Source: Arthrobacter alpinus (GTDB lineage Bacteria > Actinomycetota > Actinomycetes > Actinomycetales > Micrococcaceae). From it: 64,000 nt of DNA. Below the pieces are notes generated by a model. It was not told the origin of the DNA. It did not search any database and was given only the letters and a program-made list of their open reading frames with translations. The position numbers and the translations under genes were made by a program. Position 1 is the stretch's first letter. Each line of letters starts with the position of its first letter. The stretch covers positions 2,418,001 to 2,482,000 of the forward strand of contig NZ_FNTV01000001.1 of assembly GCF_900105965.1 (NCBI RefSeq), in the 5' to 3' direction. Below, in pieces: positions 9,697 to 19,102 of the stretch.

Positions 9697-10170
9697 ATGC
9701 CTACTATGGAAGCCACCACGTATCGAGTCCACTCACCCCTGAGGTGGTTCGCCCGAATACTTGGTTTGACGCTGATGGTTACCGGCACTTGGAGCTCGGT
9801 CGATGTGGCGGGCACTTGCGATGTAACAGCATCCCGCCCCGCATCCTCGAGTTGTGGTGGCTTGGAGCCCATGGCCTTCCTGCTACTTCTGGCGGTGGGG
9901 ATCCTCATCTATGTTGGGGCCTTCCGAAAGCTCACGAACAAGCAGCTCTCGAGTCCGCTCATGGATGTGCTGATTTCCTTGCCACCTGCCGCCTTTCTGC
10001 TTTCGACTTGGGCCGCTGCCAGCTCCTTATCAAGGTGGAGCCAGAATCTCCCGCTTGCCTTCACCTTGATGGGACTCATTGCTCTGGCGGGCACCGTGGG
10101 CCTTTCGATATTGATACACAAATACATGTCAACCACGACTGATTCGAATAGCGCGCCAACAGCTAGTTGA
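9697..10170 (+). CDS. Small membrane protein of unknown function
   Basis: 157 residues with about four predicted transmembrane segments (around residues 20-37, 58-78, 88-110 and 120-140). A Cys-containing loop between the first two holds two Cys (GTCDVTASRP and SSSCGG) that could form an extracellular disulfide. GAGGA lies just before the ATG; a second ATG three codons later is possible. No family was recognised. It is followed after 42 bases by a second membrane protein gene in the same direction. Confidence 0.6.
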   Translation: MPTMEATTYRVHSPLRWFARILGLTLMVTGTWSSVDVAGTCDVTASRPASSSCGGLEPMAFLLLLAVGILIYVGAFRKLTNKQLSSPLMDVLISLPPAAFLLSTWAAASSLSRWSQNLPLAFTLMGLIALAGTVGLSILIHKYMSTTTDSNSAPTAS

Positions 10171-10212
10171 GTCCGCTCGGACAGGGTAAATCTCTGGCAT
10201 TCTTGAAGGACT

Positions 10213-10788
10213 ATGGAAACTGCCCCAGAAACTCCGCCCTCCAGATCCCTCTACTCCACGCCGACACGCATATTGTCCGTGGTGGCAGTTGTAATCTGCG
10301 GCGCACTTTCCGCGAATCTGGTCCTGACGGGCACCCCGAGTTCCATCTGGGAATTCCTGCCCTGGCTGCTCTTCGTCGCTTGGGGAATTTATGTTTTGCT
10401 GTGGCGCCCGTGCTTGTTGATCCGCCCGGACGGCCTCTTCATCCGCAACATCTTGCGGGATCACGAGATCCCCTTTCCGGCGCTCAAGGCCATGCGCGTC
10501 ATCCAGAACGTCAGCTTCGACACCACGACCGGCCGGATTCCCAGCTGGGGCGCTCCCGGTGCCGGAAAATTGGGCCCGAAGCTTTCGGCTGGCCCTGGCG
10601 GGTTGCCCTTGCTGCCGCCAACTCAGGCTGCCGTCCAAAGCGCCTGGGATGCGTGGGAACGGCGCACCGAATCCATGCCTGGGCGCGGGCATAGCCAAGA
10701 ATCAAGGGTGACGAGCAGCTGGAACCTGCCATCCGGCGTCGTGGGCGTCCTTTTATTGGTGTTCAGCATAGCCAGTGTGCTGACGTAA
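10213..10788 (+). CDS. PH-domain-like membrane protein
   Basis: 191 residues. Two membrane segments near the N-terminus (about residues 18-40 and 45-63) are followed by a region of bacterial PH-domain type (RPCLLIRPDGLFIRNILRD, then IPFPALKAM), where a beta-rich module follows the membrane hairpin. A third hydrophobic segment closes the protein. Actinobacterial proteins of this layout are usually annotated as PH-domain-containing, with unknown role. GAAGGA lies very close to the ATG. Confidence 0.65.
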   Translation: METAPETPPSRSLYSTPTRILSVVAVVICGALSANLVLTGTPSSIWEFLPWLLFVAWGIYVLLWRPCLLIRPDGLFIRNILRDHEIPFPALKAMRVIQNVSFDTTTGRIPSWGAPGAGKLGPKLSAGPGGLPLLPPTQAAVQSAWDAWERRTESMPGRGHSQESRVTSSWNLPSGVVGVLLLVFSIASVLT

Positions 10789-10863
10789 GTTTCGACAAGC
10801 TCAACCAACGGTGGGGACGGCAAAGGGCCCGGCCCCTGAGGTCTCGACAATCTCGACCTCCGG
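10789..10863. repeat. Two direct copies of a TCGACAA-type interspersed repeat
   Basis: GTTTCGACAAGCTCAACCAA (from 10789, 23 bases) and GTCTCGACAATCTCGACCTC (from 10841, 23 bases) agree at 18 of 23 positions. They lie in the gap between two convergent genes. Short elements of this kind recur between genes in many actinobacterial genomes. That is general knowledge and not shown by this window alone. Confidence 0.55.
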
Positions 10864-10886
10864 AACCGGACCCTTGTTTAGCCGGG

Positions 10887-12611
10887 TTAGGACTTGAAGC
10901 CCACAGCTGTCCAGTCGATGGACTGGAACTGCGCGGCACCGTAGTTGACCAAACCGTTCGTTACACCAAAGGTGTTCGGGGTCGGGGTCAGCGGGATGAC
11001 GGGGGTGTATGCGAAGATGGCCGCGTCGATCTTGTTGGCCAGTTCGATGCGCTTTGCGGGATCAAGTTCGGCATTGGCCGCAGCCCACATCTCGCCGAGC
11101 TTGTCATCGGTGACGCCGGAGAAGTTCTGGCCGGCATCCTTGGGGTAGAAGATCGATTCCGTCGAGGCAACCGGGTAGGCGGTGCCGGACCAGGCGAATC
11201 CGGTCATCTGGAAGTTGGACTTGAGCACGTAGTCGGAGAAGAACTTGTCCTCCGGAACGGTGTCGTTCTTCAGGGTGATGCCCACAACTTTCAGGTTGGC
11301 CTGGATCTGCTTGAAGATCTGCTCTGACACTGGGTTGTTGGCATCGAGGGTGTAGGTAAGTTCCAGCTTGGCGCCGTCCTTTTCGTAGGTGCCATCGGAG
11401 CCCTTGGTGTAGCCGGCCTCCTTGAGCAGCTCCTCGGACTTGGCTGTGTCGTAGCCGATCACGGACGTGGCGTTGTCGGCGTAGCCCTTCTGGCCAGGCA
11501 TGTAGATGTAGCTGTTCTGGCTGGACACCGGGGCGCCGATGGGGCTCAGGCGGCTGGCCGAGATCGTGTCGCGGTCAATGGCGCGGCCCACGGCCTGGCG
11601 GACCAACGGATCAGCCAACGGTCCCTTGGAACCATTCAGCGTGACGTGGTTCCAGGTCAGGCCACCGGACTGCTGGACGGTGCCGTCCGTGCGCTTCTTG
11701 GCGGTGTCATAGTTGTTCTTGTTGGTGCCGATGCTGAAGGCGTCGAGTTCCTTGTTGGCGTAGGCCTGGGCCAAGCCGTCGCGGGAAACAACCTTCATGA
11801 TGATTTTTTCCAGCTTGGGCTTCTGCCCCCACCACTTGTCGTTCGGGACCAGGGTGACAACCTGTCCTGCGGTGTCAACATTGGAGACCTTGAACGGTCC
11901 GCTGGAGGGAAGCGGCTTGGACTTGTAACCTTCGTTGAAAGCAGTCACGTCGGCTGCAACAGCTGCCGGGAGAACGGCGGCCTGAGACTGGCCGGCCGTG
12001 CTGCCGCCCAGGATTGAGGCCCAGTCAGCGTTCTTGTTCTTGAAGGTGATCTTGAAGTTGAAGTCTGTGTCGCCCTTGGTCACCGATTCGATGTCCTTGT
12101 AAACGTTGTCTCCAACAATCTGGTAATCCTTGTTACTCCCGTTATTCGCCTTGATCGTGGCGTCATAGTCCTTGTAGGTGATGGGCGTGCCATCCTCCCA
12201 AACGGCCTTCGGATTCAGCTTTATCTCAACAACCTGGGGGTCCTCGCTCACAAGTTTCACGTCTGTGGCGTAGTCCGGGTTGAGTTCCCATTGGCCGTCA
12301 ACAGTGTTGCGGACCGGCCCACCTGTGGTGGGGTCCATGATTTCTGCGCCCGACTTGACGTTTCCATCGACCTGCAAGGTGTTCCAGTTATCAGGCAACT
12401 GGTCCACTGCCAACGTCAATGTTCCACCGTCCTTGACGGAGCCGTAATCGGCCGCCGTCCACGCCGTGGTGGGCAGGGCAGCCGTTTCCGCGGCGCCCTT
12501 GCTGCTGTCAACGGTGGCATTGTTCCCGCCACCACCGCCGGCACTGCAGCCGGTGACTGTGAGGGCAAGAGCCAGGACTCCGGCTCCCACCATCTTGTTG
12601 ATGTGTTTCAT
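10887..12611 (-). CDS. dppA: Peptide ABC transporter substrate-binding lipoprotein (family 5)
   Basis: 574 residues. A lipoprotein signal ends in VTGC with Cys22, followed by a Gly-rich linker (SAGGGGGN). The body has the SBP family 5 pattern, including NYDTAKKRTDG and VRQAVGRAIDRDTIS. It should bind di- or oligopeptides outside the cell and deliver them to DppBC. It is the last gene of the operon, 67 bases after the ATPase gene, which is unusual since the binding protein often comes first. The length is normal for the family. Substrate type is inferred from the operon. Confidence 0.9.
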   Translation of the reverse strand: MKHINKMVGAGVLALALTVTGCSAGGGGGNNATVDSSKGAAETAALPTTAWTAADYGSVKDGGTLTLAVDQLPDNWNTLQVDGNVKSGAEIMDPTTGGPVRNTVDGQWELNPDYATDVKLVSEDPQVVEIKLNPKAVWEDGTPITYKDYDATIKANNGSNKDYQIVGDNVYKDIESVTKGDTDFNFKITFKNKNADWASILGGSTAGQSQAAVLPAAVAADVTAFNEGYKSKPLPSSGPFKVSNVDTAGQVVTLVPNDKWWGQKPKLEKIIMKVVSRDGLAQAYANKELDAFSIGTNKNNYDTAKKRTDGTVQQSGGLTWNHVTLNGSKGPLADPLVRQAVGRAIDRDTISASRLSPIGAPVSSQNSYIYMPGQKGYADNATSVIGYDTAKSEELLKEAGYTKGSDGTYEKDGAKLELTYTLDANNPVSEQIFKQIQANLKVVGITLKNDTVPEDKFFSDYVLKSNFQMTGFAWSGTAYPVASTESIFYPKDAGQNFSGVTDDKLGEMWAAANAELDPAKRIELANKIDAAIFAYTPVIPLTPTPNTFGVTNGLVNYGAAQFQSIDWTAVGFKS

Positions 12612-12678
12612 TTCTTTCCTCCCATTGAAAGATCCCGGCGGGTCATTTGTGGTGTCCCGAGGGCTGTGGTTGCGGTGA

Positions 12679-14796
12679 TTATGCGGGGGTCATGAGGTCT
12701 ATGCGTTCGGCGTGGTGACAGGCCACTTCGCTGCCGTTGACGGAACGCTGTTCGGGGTCTTGATTCCGGCAACGCTCCTGGCCGGTCTCATCCATGAGCC
12801 GGTACAGGGGGCAGCGGGTGCGGAAGTTGCAGCCCGTGATGTCTTCCGTGGGGCTGGGCAGATCGCCGTCCAAAATGATCCGGCTACGGCTGCGCTCCAC
12901 GGCCGGATCTGGTACGGGCACGGCAGAGAGCAGCGCTCGGGTGTAGGGGTGCTGCGGGTTGTCGAAGATCTGCTCCGCCGGACCGCTTTCAACAATCCTG
13001 CCCAAGTACATGACGGCAACATCATCGGCGATCTGCCGGACCACGGCCAGATCGTGGGCCACGAACAAGTAAGAGAGTCCAAGTTTTTCTTGCAGATCCT
13101 GCAGCAGATTGATGACACCGGCCTGGATGGAAACATCCAGGGCCGAGACAGGCTCATCCAGCACCACAATCTTGGGGTCTGTCACGAGCGCTCGGGCAAT
13201 GCCGATGCGCTGGCGCTGACCGCCGGAAAATTCATGTGGATACCGCGATGCCATGGACGGGTCCAGGCCTACCAGCTCCAGAACGTCCGCCACCTTTTTC
13301 AGCCGCTCCGTCGCCGGAACGCGGTGGACCGTGAGTGGTTCGCCCACAATGTCCTGAACGGGAAGCCGAGGATCCAGGGATGCCATGGGGTCCTGGAACA
13401 CCACTTGAATGTCTTGGCGCAGTGCACGCCGTTCCTTTGCCGTTAGGGTCGCCACATCCCTGCCGTTGATGATGACCTTGCCGGTCTGGGGCTTGGCCAG
13501 TTCCAGAATTTCCATGATGGTAGTGGATTTTCCACAGCCGGATTCACCCACCAATCCGAGTGTCTGACCGGCCTTGATCTCGAAGCTGACACCGTCCACG
13601 GCGCGCACCGTGCCTATGGTGTGCTTGAAAATGGAGCCCTTGGACAGCGGGAAATGCCGCTTGAGCGAGTAAACCTCCATGACATTTTCAGGCACGACGT
13701 CGGCCCGCTCGGCAGCTGCCACAGGCGCGGGCACGGGGTAGATTTCTCCTCGTTTGAGCTGTCCGGCTTCAATTTCGGCGACCCGCAAGCAGGCCGAGGC
13801 GTTCAACGGGTCATCGTTGATCTTGATCAGTGGCGGTTCTGTGGTGAGGCAGGCATCGATGGCCACGGGGCAGCGCGGTGCGAATGGGCAGCCTGGTGCA
13901 AGATTGCTTAGCTGGGGCGGACGCCCCTCCAGCGGCACCAACCGGGTATGGCCGGCCGTGGCCAGATTCGGCATGGACCGCAACAGGCCAATGGTGTATG
14001 GCATGGACGGCGCGCGGAACACCTGCTCCACGGTGCCTGTTTCCACAATCCGTCCCGCATACATGACCGCCAGCCTGTCGGCATTGCCGGCCACCACACC
14101 CAGATCGTGTGTAATGAGCACCACCGCGGCACCGGTCAACTCCTTCGCCTTCTGCAACACCTCCAGGATCTGCGCCTGGATGGTGACATCCAACGCCGTG
14201 GTGGGTTCATCGGCGATGATCAGGCGGGGGTTGTTGGCAATGGCGATGGCGATCATGGCGCGCTGGCGCATGCCGCCGGAGAATTCGTGCGGGAAGGCTT
14301 GGGCGCGGCGCTCCGCGTTGGGGATGCCCACGATCTTGAGCAGTTCCACGGCGCGGGCGTTCGCCGCCAGCTTGGACAATTTGCCGTCGTGAAGCTGGAG
14401 AGCCTCAGCAATCTGTGTGCCGATCGTGTACACAGGGGTCAGTGCGGACAGTGGATCCTGAAAGATGATGGAAATACCTTCGCCGCGCAGCTTGGACAAG
14501 TCCTTGTCGCTGCGGCCCAACAGGGATTTTCCCTCGAAGAGGATGTCGCCGGTGACCTTGGCCGAAGATGGCAGCAGCCCCATGACAGCCAGCGAGGATA
14601 CCGACTTTCCTGAACCGCTCTCCCCCACAATGCCAAGGAATTCGCCCTTGTCCACGTGGTAATTGACGCCGCGAACGGCCGTGACTGCACCGCCGGGCTG
14701 CGGGAAGGTGACGCTGAGATCGCGCACCTCAAGCAGGTGGTTGGACTGCACGGTGCCGCGCTGGGCGGTTGAAGACGAGGTGAGAATGTCAGTCAC
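12679..14796 (-). CDS. Peptide ABC transporter fused ATP-binding protein (DppD-DppF)
   Basis: About 705 residues with two complete ABC domains, corresponding to DppD and DppF joined in one chain. The first has Walker A GESGSGKS, signature FSGGMRQR and Walker B LIIADEPTTALD. The second has Walker A GESGCGKS, signature FSGGQRQR and Walker B IVVLDEPVSALD. Both carry the C-terminal oligopeptide-transporter Cys motif (PFAPRCP; CNFRTRCPL). The GTG at 14796 is preceded by GGAG at good spacing and overlaps the dppC stop (GTGACTGA), so it is preferred over the upstream ATG at 14847. Confidence 0.92.
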   Translation of the reverse strand: MTDILTSSSTAQRGTVQSNHLLEVRDLSVTFPQPGGAVTAVRGVNYHVDKGEFLGIVGESGSGKSVSSLAVMGLLPSSAKVTGDILFEGKSLLGRSDKDLSKLRGEGISIIFQDPLSALTPVYTIGTQIAEALQLHDGKLSKLAANARAVELLKIVGIPNAERRAQAFPHEFSGGMRQRAMIAIAIANNPRLIIADEPTTALDVTIQAQILEVLQKAKELTGAAVVLITHDLGVVAGNADRLAVMYAGRIVETGTVEQVFRAPSMPYTIGLLRSMPNLATAGHTRLVPLEGRPPQLSNLAPGCPFAPRCPVAIDACLTTEPPLIKINDDPLNASACLRVAEIEAGQLKRGEIYPVPAPVAAAERADVVPENVMEVYSLKRHFPLSKGSIFKHTIGTVRAVDGVSFEIKAGQTLGLVGESGCGKSTTIMEILELAKPQTGKVIINGRDVATLTAKERRALRQDIQVVFQDPMASLDPRLPVQDIVGEPLTVHRVPATERLKKVADVLELVGLDPSMASRYPHEFSGGQRQRIGIARALVTDPKIVVLDEPVSALDVSIQAGVINLLQDLQEKLGLSYLFVAHDLAVVRQIADDVAVMYLGRIVESGPAEQIFDNPQHPYTRALLSAVPVPDPAVERSRSRIILDGDLPSPTEDITGCNFRTRCPLYRLMDETGQERCRNQDPEQRSVNGSEVACHHAERIDLMTPA

Positions 14797-15715
14797 GGTT
14801 GACTCCGGAGGTTGGGTCCACGGCGTCGCGCAAGGCATCGCCAACAAGGCTGGCCGAGAGCACCGTAAATACGAGGATGGCCGCGGGGAAGACGAACAGC
14901 CACGGGCGGGTTGCGGCGGCGCCTTGGCCGGCGGAAAGCAGTGTGCCCAGGGAGACGTCCGGGGCTTGGATGCCGAAACCGAAGAAGCTCAGGGTGGTCT
15001 CACTCAAGATGGCTGCACCAACACCCAACGTCGCGTCGATGATCAGCAGCGATGACACATTCGGCAGCACGTGGCGGCGGATGATGGTCCAGGTGTCCAC
15101 GCCCATGAAACGGGCCGCCTTGATGAAGTCGCGTTCGCGCAGTGACTTGGTCTGTGCCCGGATGACACGGGCCATGATCATCCAGCCGAAGCCGGCCAAG
15201 AGGAAAATCAACGCCACCCAGGACAATGACTTGAAAATGGGGCTGAGGAGGATGAACAAGAACAGGCTCGGCAGAACCAACAGCAGGTCAATGACCCAGA
15301 TGATGGCCCTATCCCACCAACCGCCAATGTAACCGGCAATGGCGCCCACAATTCCGGCAATGATGGCGGCCAGCGGCCCCACCAACAGTCCAATGATCAG
15401 CGACTTGCGCAGGCCAACAACGGTTTGGGCGTAGATGTCCTCACCAATATCGCTGGTGCCAAACCAGTGGAGGGCCGACGGGCTCGAACCCATGTTGTAC
15501 ACGTCAAGGTCGGTGTAGTTCCACGCATTGGGCACCAAACCAAAGATGGCCCACAGGCTGATGAGGGCAAGGCCAACAAAACCAACCCAGAACCGCGGGG
15601 TGGAACGCAGCCGGGACACCACCAGCCGGAAGCGGGACACCGGCTTCTTGGACTGGACAATCTCGGCGCTCGCGGCCACGACGTCGGGGACTGCAATTTC
15701 TTCAAGCATTGACAT
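14789..15715 (-). CDS. dppC: Peptide ABC transporter permease (DppC type)
   Basis: 308 residues with about six membrane segments. The N-terminal cytoplasmic extension and first helix (FWVGFVGLALISLWAIFG) and the later EAA-like loop (DFIKAARFMGVDTWTIIRRHVLPN) are typical of the DppC/OppC half of the channel. It starts two bases after the end of dppB and overlaps the ATPase gene start by eight bases, so the three are tightly coupled. Confidence 0.92.
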   Translation of the reverse strand: MSMLEEIAVPDVVAASAEIVQSKKPVSRFRLVVSRLRSTPRFWVGFVGLALISLWAIFGLVPNAWNYTDLDVYNMGSSPSALHWFGTSDIGEDIYAQTVVGLRKSLIIGLLVGPLAAIIAGIVGAIAGYIGGWWDRAIIWVIDLLLVLPSLFLFILLSPIFKSLSWVALIFLLAGFGWMIMARVIRAQTKSLRERDFIKAARFMGVDTWTIIRRHVLPNVSSLLIIDATLGVGAAILSETTLSFFGFGIQAPDVSLGTLLSAGQGAAATRPWLFVFPAAILVFTVLSASLVGDALRDAVDPTSGVNRD

Positions 15716-15717
15716 GG

Positions 15718-16701
15718 CTACACCCTCACTCTCGGGTCAAGGGCTGCGTACACAACGTCCGCCAAGGTTCCCGCTATCAGGATCAAGATCGCATTGAACA
15801 AGATGGCACCGGTAAAGGCGTTGATGTCGCTTTGTTGGATGGCCTGCACCAGCATCTCGCCCATGCCATGCCAGCTGAACACCAACTCTGTGACGGCGGC
15901 GCCGGCCAGGACGGTGGCGAAGGAGTACGCAAAGTAGGTGGACATGGGGATCAGTGCCACCCGGACGCCGTGCCGGACAAGGGCCGAGCCGCGGGTGCGT
16001 CCCTTGGAGCGGGCAGTACGGATGTAGTCGGCCGAAAGGACGTCCAGCATGGCGCTGCGCTGGTACCTGGAATATCCGGCCGCCCCCATGAGCGCCAGGG
16101 AAATTGTTGGAAGGAGCAGGTGGGCGGCGCGGTCCCAGAAGTGAACCCACCAACCGCCGTCGAGCCCTGCCGTGTATTCACCCGTGAAGTTGATCAACTG
16201 CATGCCCAGAACGTTGTTGAACGAGGTGGCAAGGATCATCAGCAAGATGCCAATGACGAACGAGGGCATGGCCAGAACCGTGAAAGAGGCGTAGGAAATG
16301 ATCTGGTCGCTGGCCTTGTACTGCCGTACGGCACCCCATACACCCAGGATGACGCCCACGAGTGCGGCGATGATGGTGCCCAAAATCAGCAGGCGCAGGC
16401 TGGTGCCGGCGCGTGCCGTCATCTCGCTGATGACGCTGGTGTTGTGAATGGTGTCGCCGAGGGATCCATGGGTCACCAGATTCACGATCCATGCCCAGAG
16501 CCGCTCAATGACAGGAGTGTTGGGGTTGACGCCCAAGCCGTCCAGGATTGCTCCGATGGTTTCATCGGAGGGGCGGGGATTGCGGCCAAGGTACCTGCTG
16601 GCCGGGTTCAGGATGACGCTGGCCAAAACGTATGCACTCAGGGTCGCGATGGCCGAGAGGATCGCGTAGTTGATGAATCTTTTTGCGATGAAGCCGATCA
16701 T
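15718..16701 (-). CDS. dppB: Peptide ABC transporter permease (DppB type)
   Basis: 327 residues with about six membrane segments. The N-terminal helix (FIAKRFINYAILSAIATLSAYVLAS, split here only as a position guide: residues 4-28) and the loop SADYIRTARSKGRTRGSALVRHG are typical of DppB/OppB. It is the first gene of the operon and should pair with DppC to form the peptide channel. The start ATG is at the first in-frame position downstream of a 549-base non-coding region. Confidence 0.92.
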   Translation of the reverse strand: MIGFIAKRFINYAILSAIATLSAYVLASVILNPASRYLGRNPRPSDETIGAILDGLGVNPNTPVIERLWAWIVNLVTHGSLGDTIHNTSVISEMTARAGTSLRLLILGTIIAALVGVILGVWGAVRQYKASDQIISYASFTVLAMPSFVIGILLMILATSFNNVLGMQLINFTGEYTAGLDGGWWVHFWDRAAHLLLPTISLALMGAAGYSRYQRSAMLDVLSADYIRTARSKGRTRGSALVRHGVRVALIPMSTYFAYSFATVLAGAAVTELVFSWHGMGEMLVQAIQQSDINAFTGAILFNAILILIAGTLADVVYAALDPRVRV

Positions 16702-17250
16702 CTGATCAGCCTCCGCAAAGCAGCGACGGCGGCATCGCAGTCTTGATGCGCCCTCCGCTGCGTGGGTGAGTGCAGTGGCATTAAGTCATCCTTCACGCTG
16801 GCCCGCTGCGGTGGCCAGGGGTGGCGGCCGGTCCTCAACGAGGGTTGTACATTTCCTTGGCGCTGCAGGGAATGTTGTCCCCGTCACACACCGTGAGGCA
16901 AATGTACCGCAGCTCACACAACAAAATGCCGATCAAACTGAGCCCCCTATCCAAAAGGACTACTAGCCGGTAACTCGCTAATATCCCGGTAACGAGAAAA
17001 CTGCAGGATCCCGCGGACCCCATACCGTCCATCCGGGCAAAACCGTGACCCAAGCGTTATGCGCTTAATGCGCGTGCCGCGGGGAATGTGGCCTCCGCAG
17101 CAAGAGTCACACAGGACTTCATCGTGGGGCGCGAGTTCAAAATTCTCTCCCTCACTGCGTAACCCAAGGAAGTTTGACGGGTTCGTTCCGCGCCGTCGTT
17201 GTAAGGTAAGTCACTAGCACCCTCCGACAAGGCTGACGGAAAGGAACCTC
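16702..17250. other. Non-coding divergent promoter region
   Basis: 549 bases between the divergent dppB operon and the S1-domain gene. No convincing gene: the small open frames here have no start signals or protein-like composition. It holds two direct copies of CCGGTAAC (16967-16974 and 16986-16993), 19 bases apart, which could be a regulator site for dppB. An AAGGA ribosome-binding site precedes the ATG at 17251. No clear promoter could be assigned. Confidence 0.6.
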
Positions 17251-19065
17251 ATGCCTGCGCAGAAAAACAGGAACAGGTTCCACCCGCCCGAAGAAGCGGT
17301 GCAATCTGTTCCTGTTGTCGCAGAGGTTCATCACTTGGGCGGCAGCGCCTTGGCCCGCCATTTGGTGGATCCGCATCGCAGCCACACCGCCGTAATCGTT
17401 TCCTATAAACTCGGCGATTCAGTCCGCATCGATGCCGGGGCAGTTGCCGCCCAGGTGGGACCCGAGACCGAGGTTTTTGAGATCGCCAACGGCTTTGAAA
17501 CCCGCCAGTTGGAACGGGGGTTGCCGGATGAATTGCACATCTACGGCACCGGCGCGCGCGTCTATCCACACGGACTCCAGTGGGCAGCCAAGACACCACG
17601 ACCGCACTTGATCCACCGTGCGTCTGAGCTGGCCGCCCTGTACCGCGATCTCGAGAATGAGGTGCTTGCGGCCGTGCCCGTTGAGCCGCCCCAGTCATTG
17701 GTCACCGCCCAGCTGCCCATCATTACCGAGGCCGTGGTTCAGGGATTCGCCGGCACGGACAGGGCCATGGTCACGATTGCGGCGGGCGGCGAGAATGCCC
17801 TCATCCGGGGCGAGGACCTCCTGCCCGGGATCCCGCTCGACTGGCTCATCAGCAAGGGCCAAAAGCTGTCCGGTTTGCTCGACCCGAGCACGAATGTTTT
17901 GGACATCAAGGCTCTGCTGCTACCGCGCGCCTCACCCGTGACCGTCTACAAGCACGGCGATGTGGCGCTGGCCCGCGTCAAATTCGTCTGCCCCACCCAC
18001 GCCACGGTGTACCTGTGGCCCAATAGCGATTTCCGCATCGGCGTGGAAAGGATCTCCTCCAACGATCTGGACTCCGCCGAAGACCTCCTGACCGAAGGCG
18101 AAGTGGTGCGGGTCCGGGTTCTCTACGAACACGGCGCCGTACGGCTGTCCATGCTTGACGTGGACGACGACGAACAAGCCGCCCCAGCCCCACCCCTCCT
18201 CCGCGGCGGGCCGCCATGGCTCGAAAGCCGCAGGCCCTACGCGAGCCTTTTCACGAGCGGCATGCCCGTGGTGCAAGGCACCCTCAGCGTGCCCGAGGCC
18301 AACCGCGAAAGCGGACCCTCCGGCGTCGAACATGAAAAAACGGAGGTGGTGGCTACTTCCGCCGAGCGGCGCACGGCCCTGCAAAGCACCCAAATGCAGC
18401 TGGAGACGGCGCGCCGAACCATCGCTGAGCTGATGTCCGCCGCCAAAAAACAAGGCGCAACCGACCAGGTGGCCCGGGCATTGCAGGATCAATTGGAAGA
18501 CGAACGCCAAGCGGCTGCGGATTTGGCGCGGGAACGCAACACGGCGATCCACCAGATTGATGCGCTCAAGGGCGAACTGGCCAAGGCGAAGGCCTCCCTG
18601 GTGCAGTTGAGGCAAAAGCGGCGGTCGGCCAGTTCACGGACCGAAAGCGCCCCGGAGACGTTGTTCCTGGACCCGGCAGAGCAGTTCAACTTTGACTTGG
18701 TCAACGCGTGGGCGCAGGTTGTTCCTGCCGCGGACAAGTCCGCCCATCCGCTGCGGGAATACAGCTGCAGCCCGCAATTTCTGGCGTCGTGGGAACAGCT
18801 GACGGAACAACAGCGCGGGAAAACGTTGCGTGCCGTGCTGGATCTGGTGGCCGATCGCAAGGGCCCGCTTCGCAAACGTGAACCGCATCTGCTCAGGGTC
18901 AATGAAGGTGCCCATGCCGGCGTCACGCTGCGTGGCGAGGATGTGTGTTGGCGCCTCTACGTTGAACAGGGCACCGCGGCGGCGCTGAGACTGCACTATT
19001 GGAAACTGGGTTCCGGCGGCCTTGAGCTCCATGAGGTGGTCCCGCACGACGTGGTGAAACCATAG
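17251..19065 (+). CDS. Multidomain protein: S1-like domain, coiled coil and RelE-like C-terminus
   Basis: 604 residues, no known full-length family recognised. Residues 1-135 form a domain with VYPHGLQWAAKTPR, similar to N-terminal modules of other uncharacterised actinobacterial proteins. Residues about 230-310 look like an S1/OB RNA-binding domain (VTVYKHGDVALARVKFV, then GEVVRVRVLYEHGAVRLSML). Residues 370-460 are a charged coiled coil. Residues 470-604 resemble a RelE/HigB-type toxin fold (FLASWEQLT, then RLYVEQGTAAALRLHYWKLG). An RNA-related stress or defence role is possible but inferred. No antitoxin gene is adjacent; an isomerase gene follows after 37 bases. Confidence 0.6.
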   Translation: MPAQKNRNRFHPPEEAVQSVPVVAEVHHLGGSALARHLVDPHRSHTAVIVSYKLGDSVRIDAGAVAAQVGPETEVFEIANGFETRQLERGLPDELHIYGTGARVYPHGLQWAAKTPRPHLIHRASELAALYRDLENEVLAAVPVEPPQSLVTAQLPIITEAVVQGFAGTDRAMVTIAAGGENALIRGEDLLPGIPLDWLISKGQKLSGLLDPSTNVLDIKALLLPRASPVTVYKHGDVALARVKFVCPTHATVYLWPNSDFRIGVERISSNDLDSAEDLLTEGEVVRVRVLYEHGAVRLSMLDVDDDEQAAPAPPLLRGGPPWLESRRPYASLFTSGMPVVQGTLSVPEANRESGPSGVEHEKTEVVATSAERRTALQSTQMQLETARRTIAELMSAAKKQGATDQVARALQDQLEDERQAAADLARERNTAIHQIDALKGELAKAKASLVQLRQKRRSASSRTESAPETLFLDPAEQFNFDLVNAWAQVVPAADKSAHPLREYSCSPQFLASWEQLTEQQRGKTLRAVLDLVADRKGPLRKREPHLLRVNEGAHAGVTLRGEDVCWRLYVEQGTAAALRLHYWKLGSGGLELHEVVPHDVVKP

Positions 19066-19102
19066 ACTTAAGGGACACGCGCTAGAAGGAGCTGGTCCCA
19101 CC

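Noticed and set aside
16766..17053. Small open frames on both strands in the dppB upstream region
   Set aside because: They have no ribosome-binding site, overlap on opposite strands, and their translations show no protein-like pattern or hydrophobic segment.
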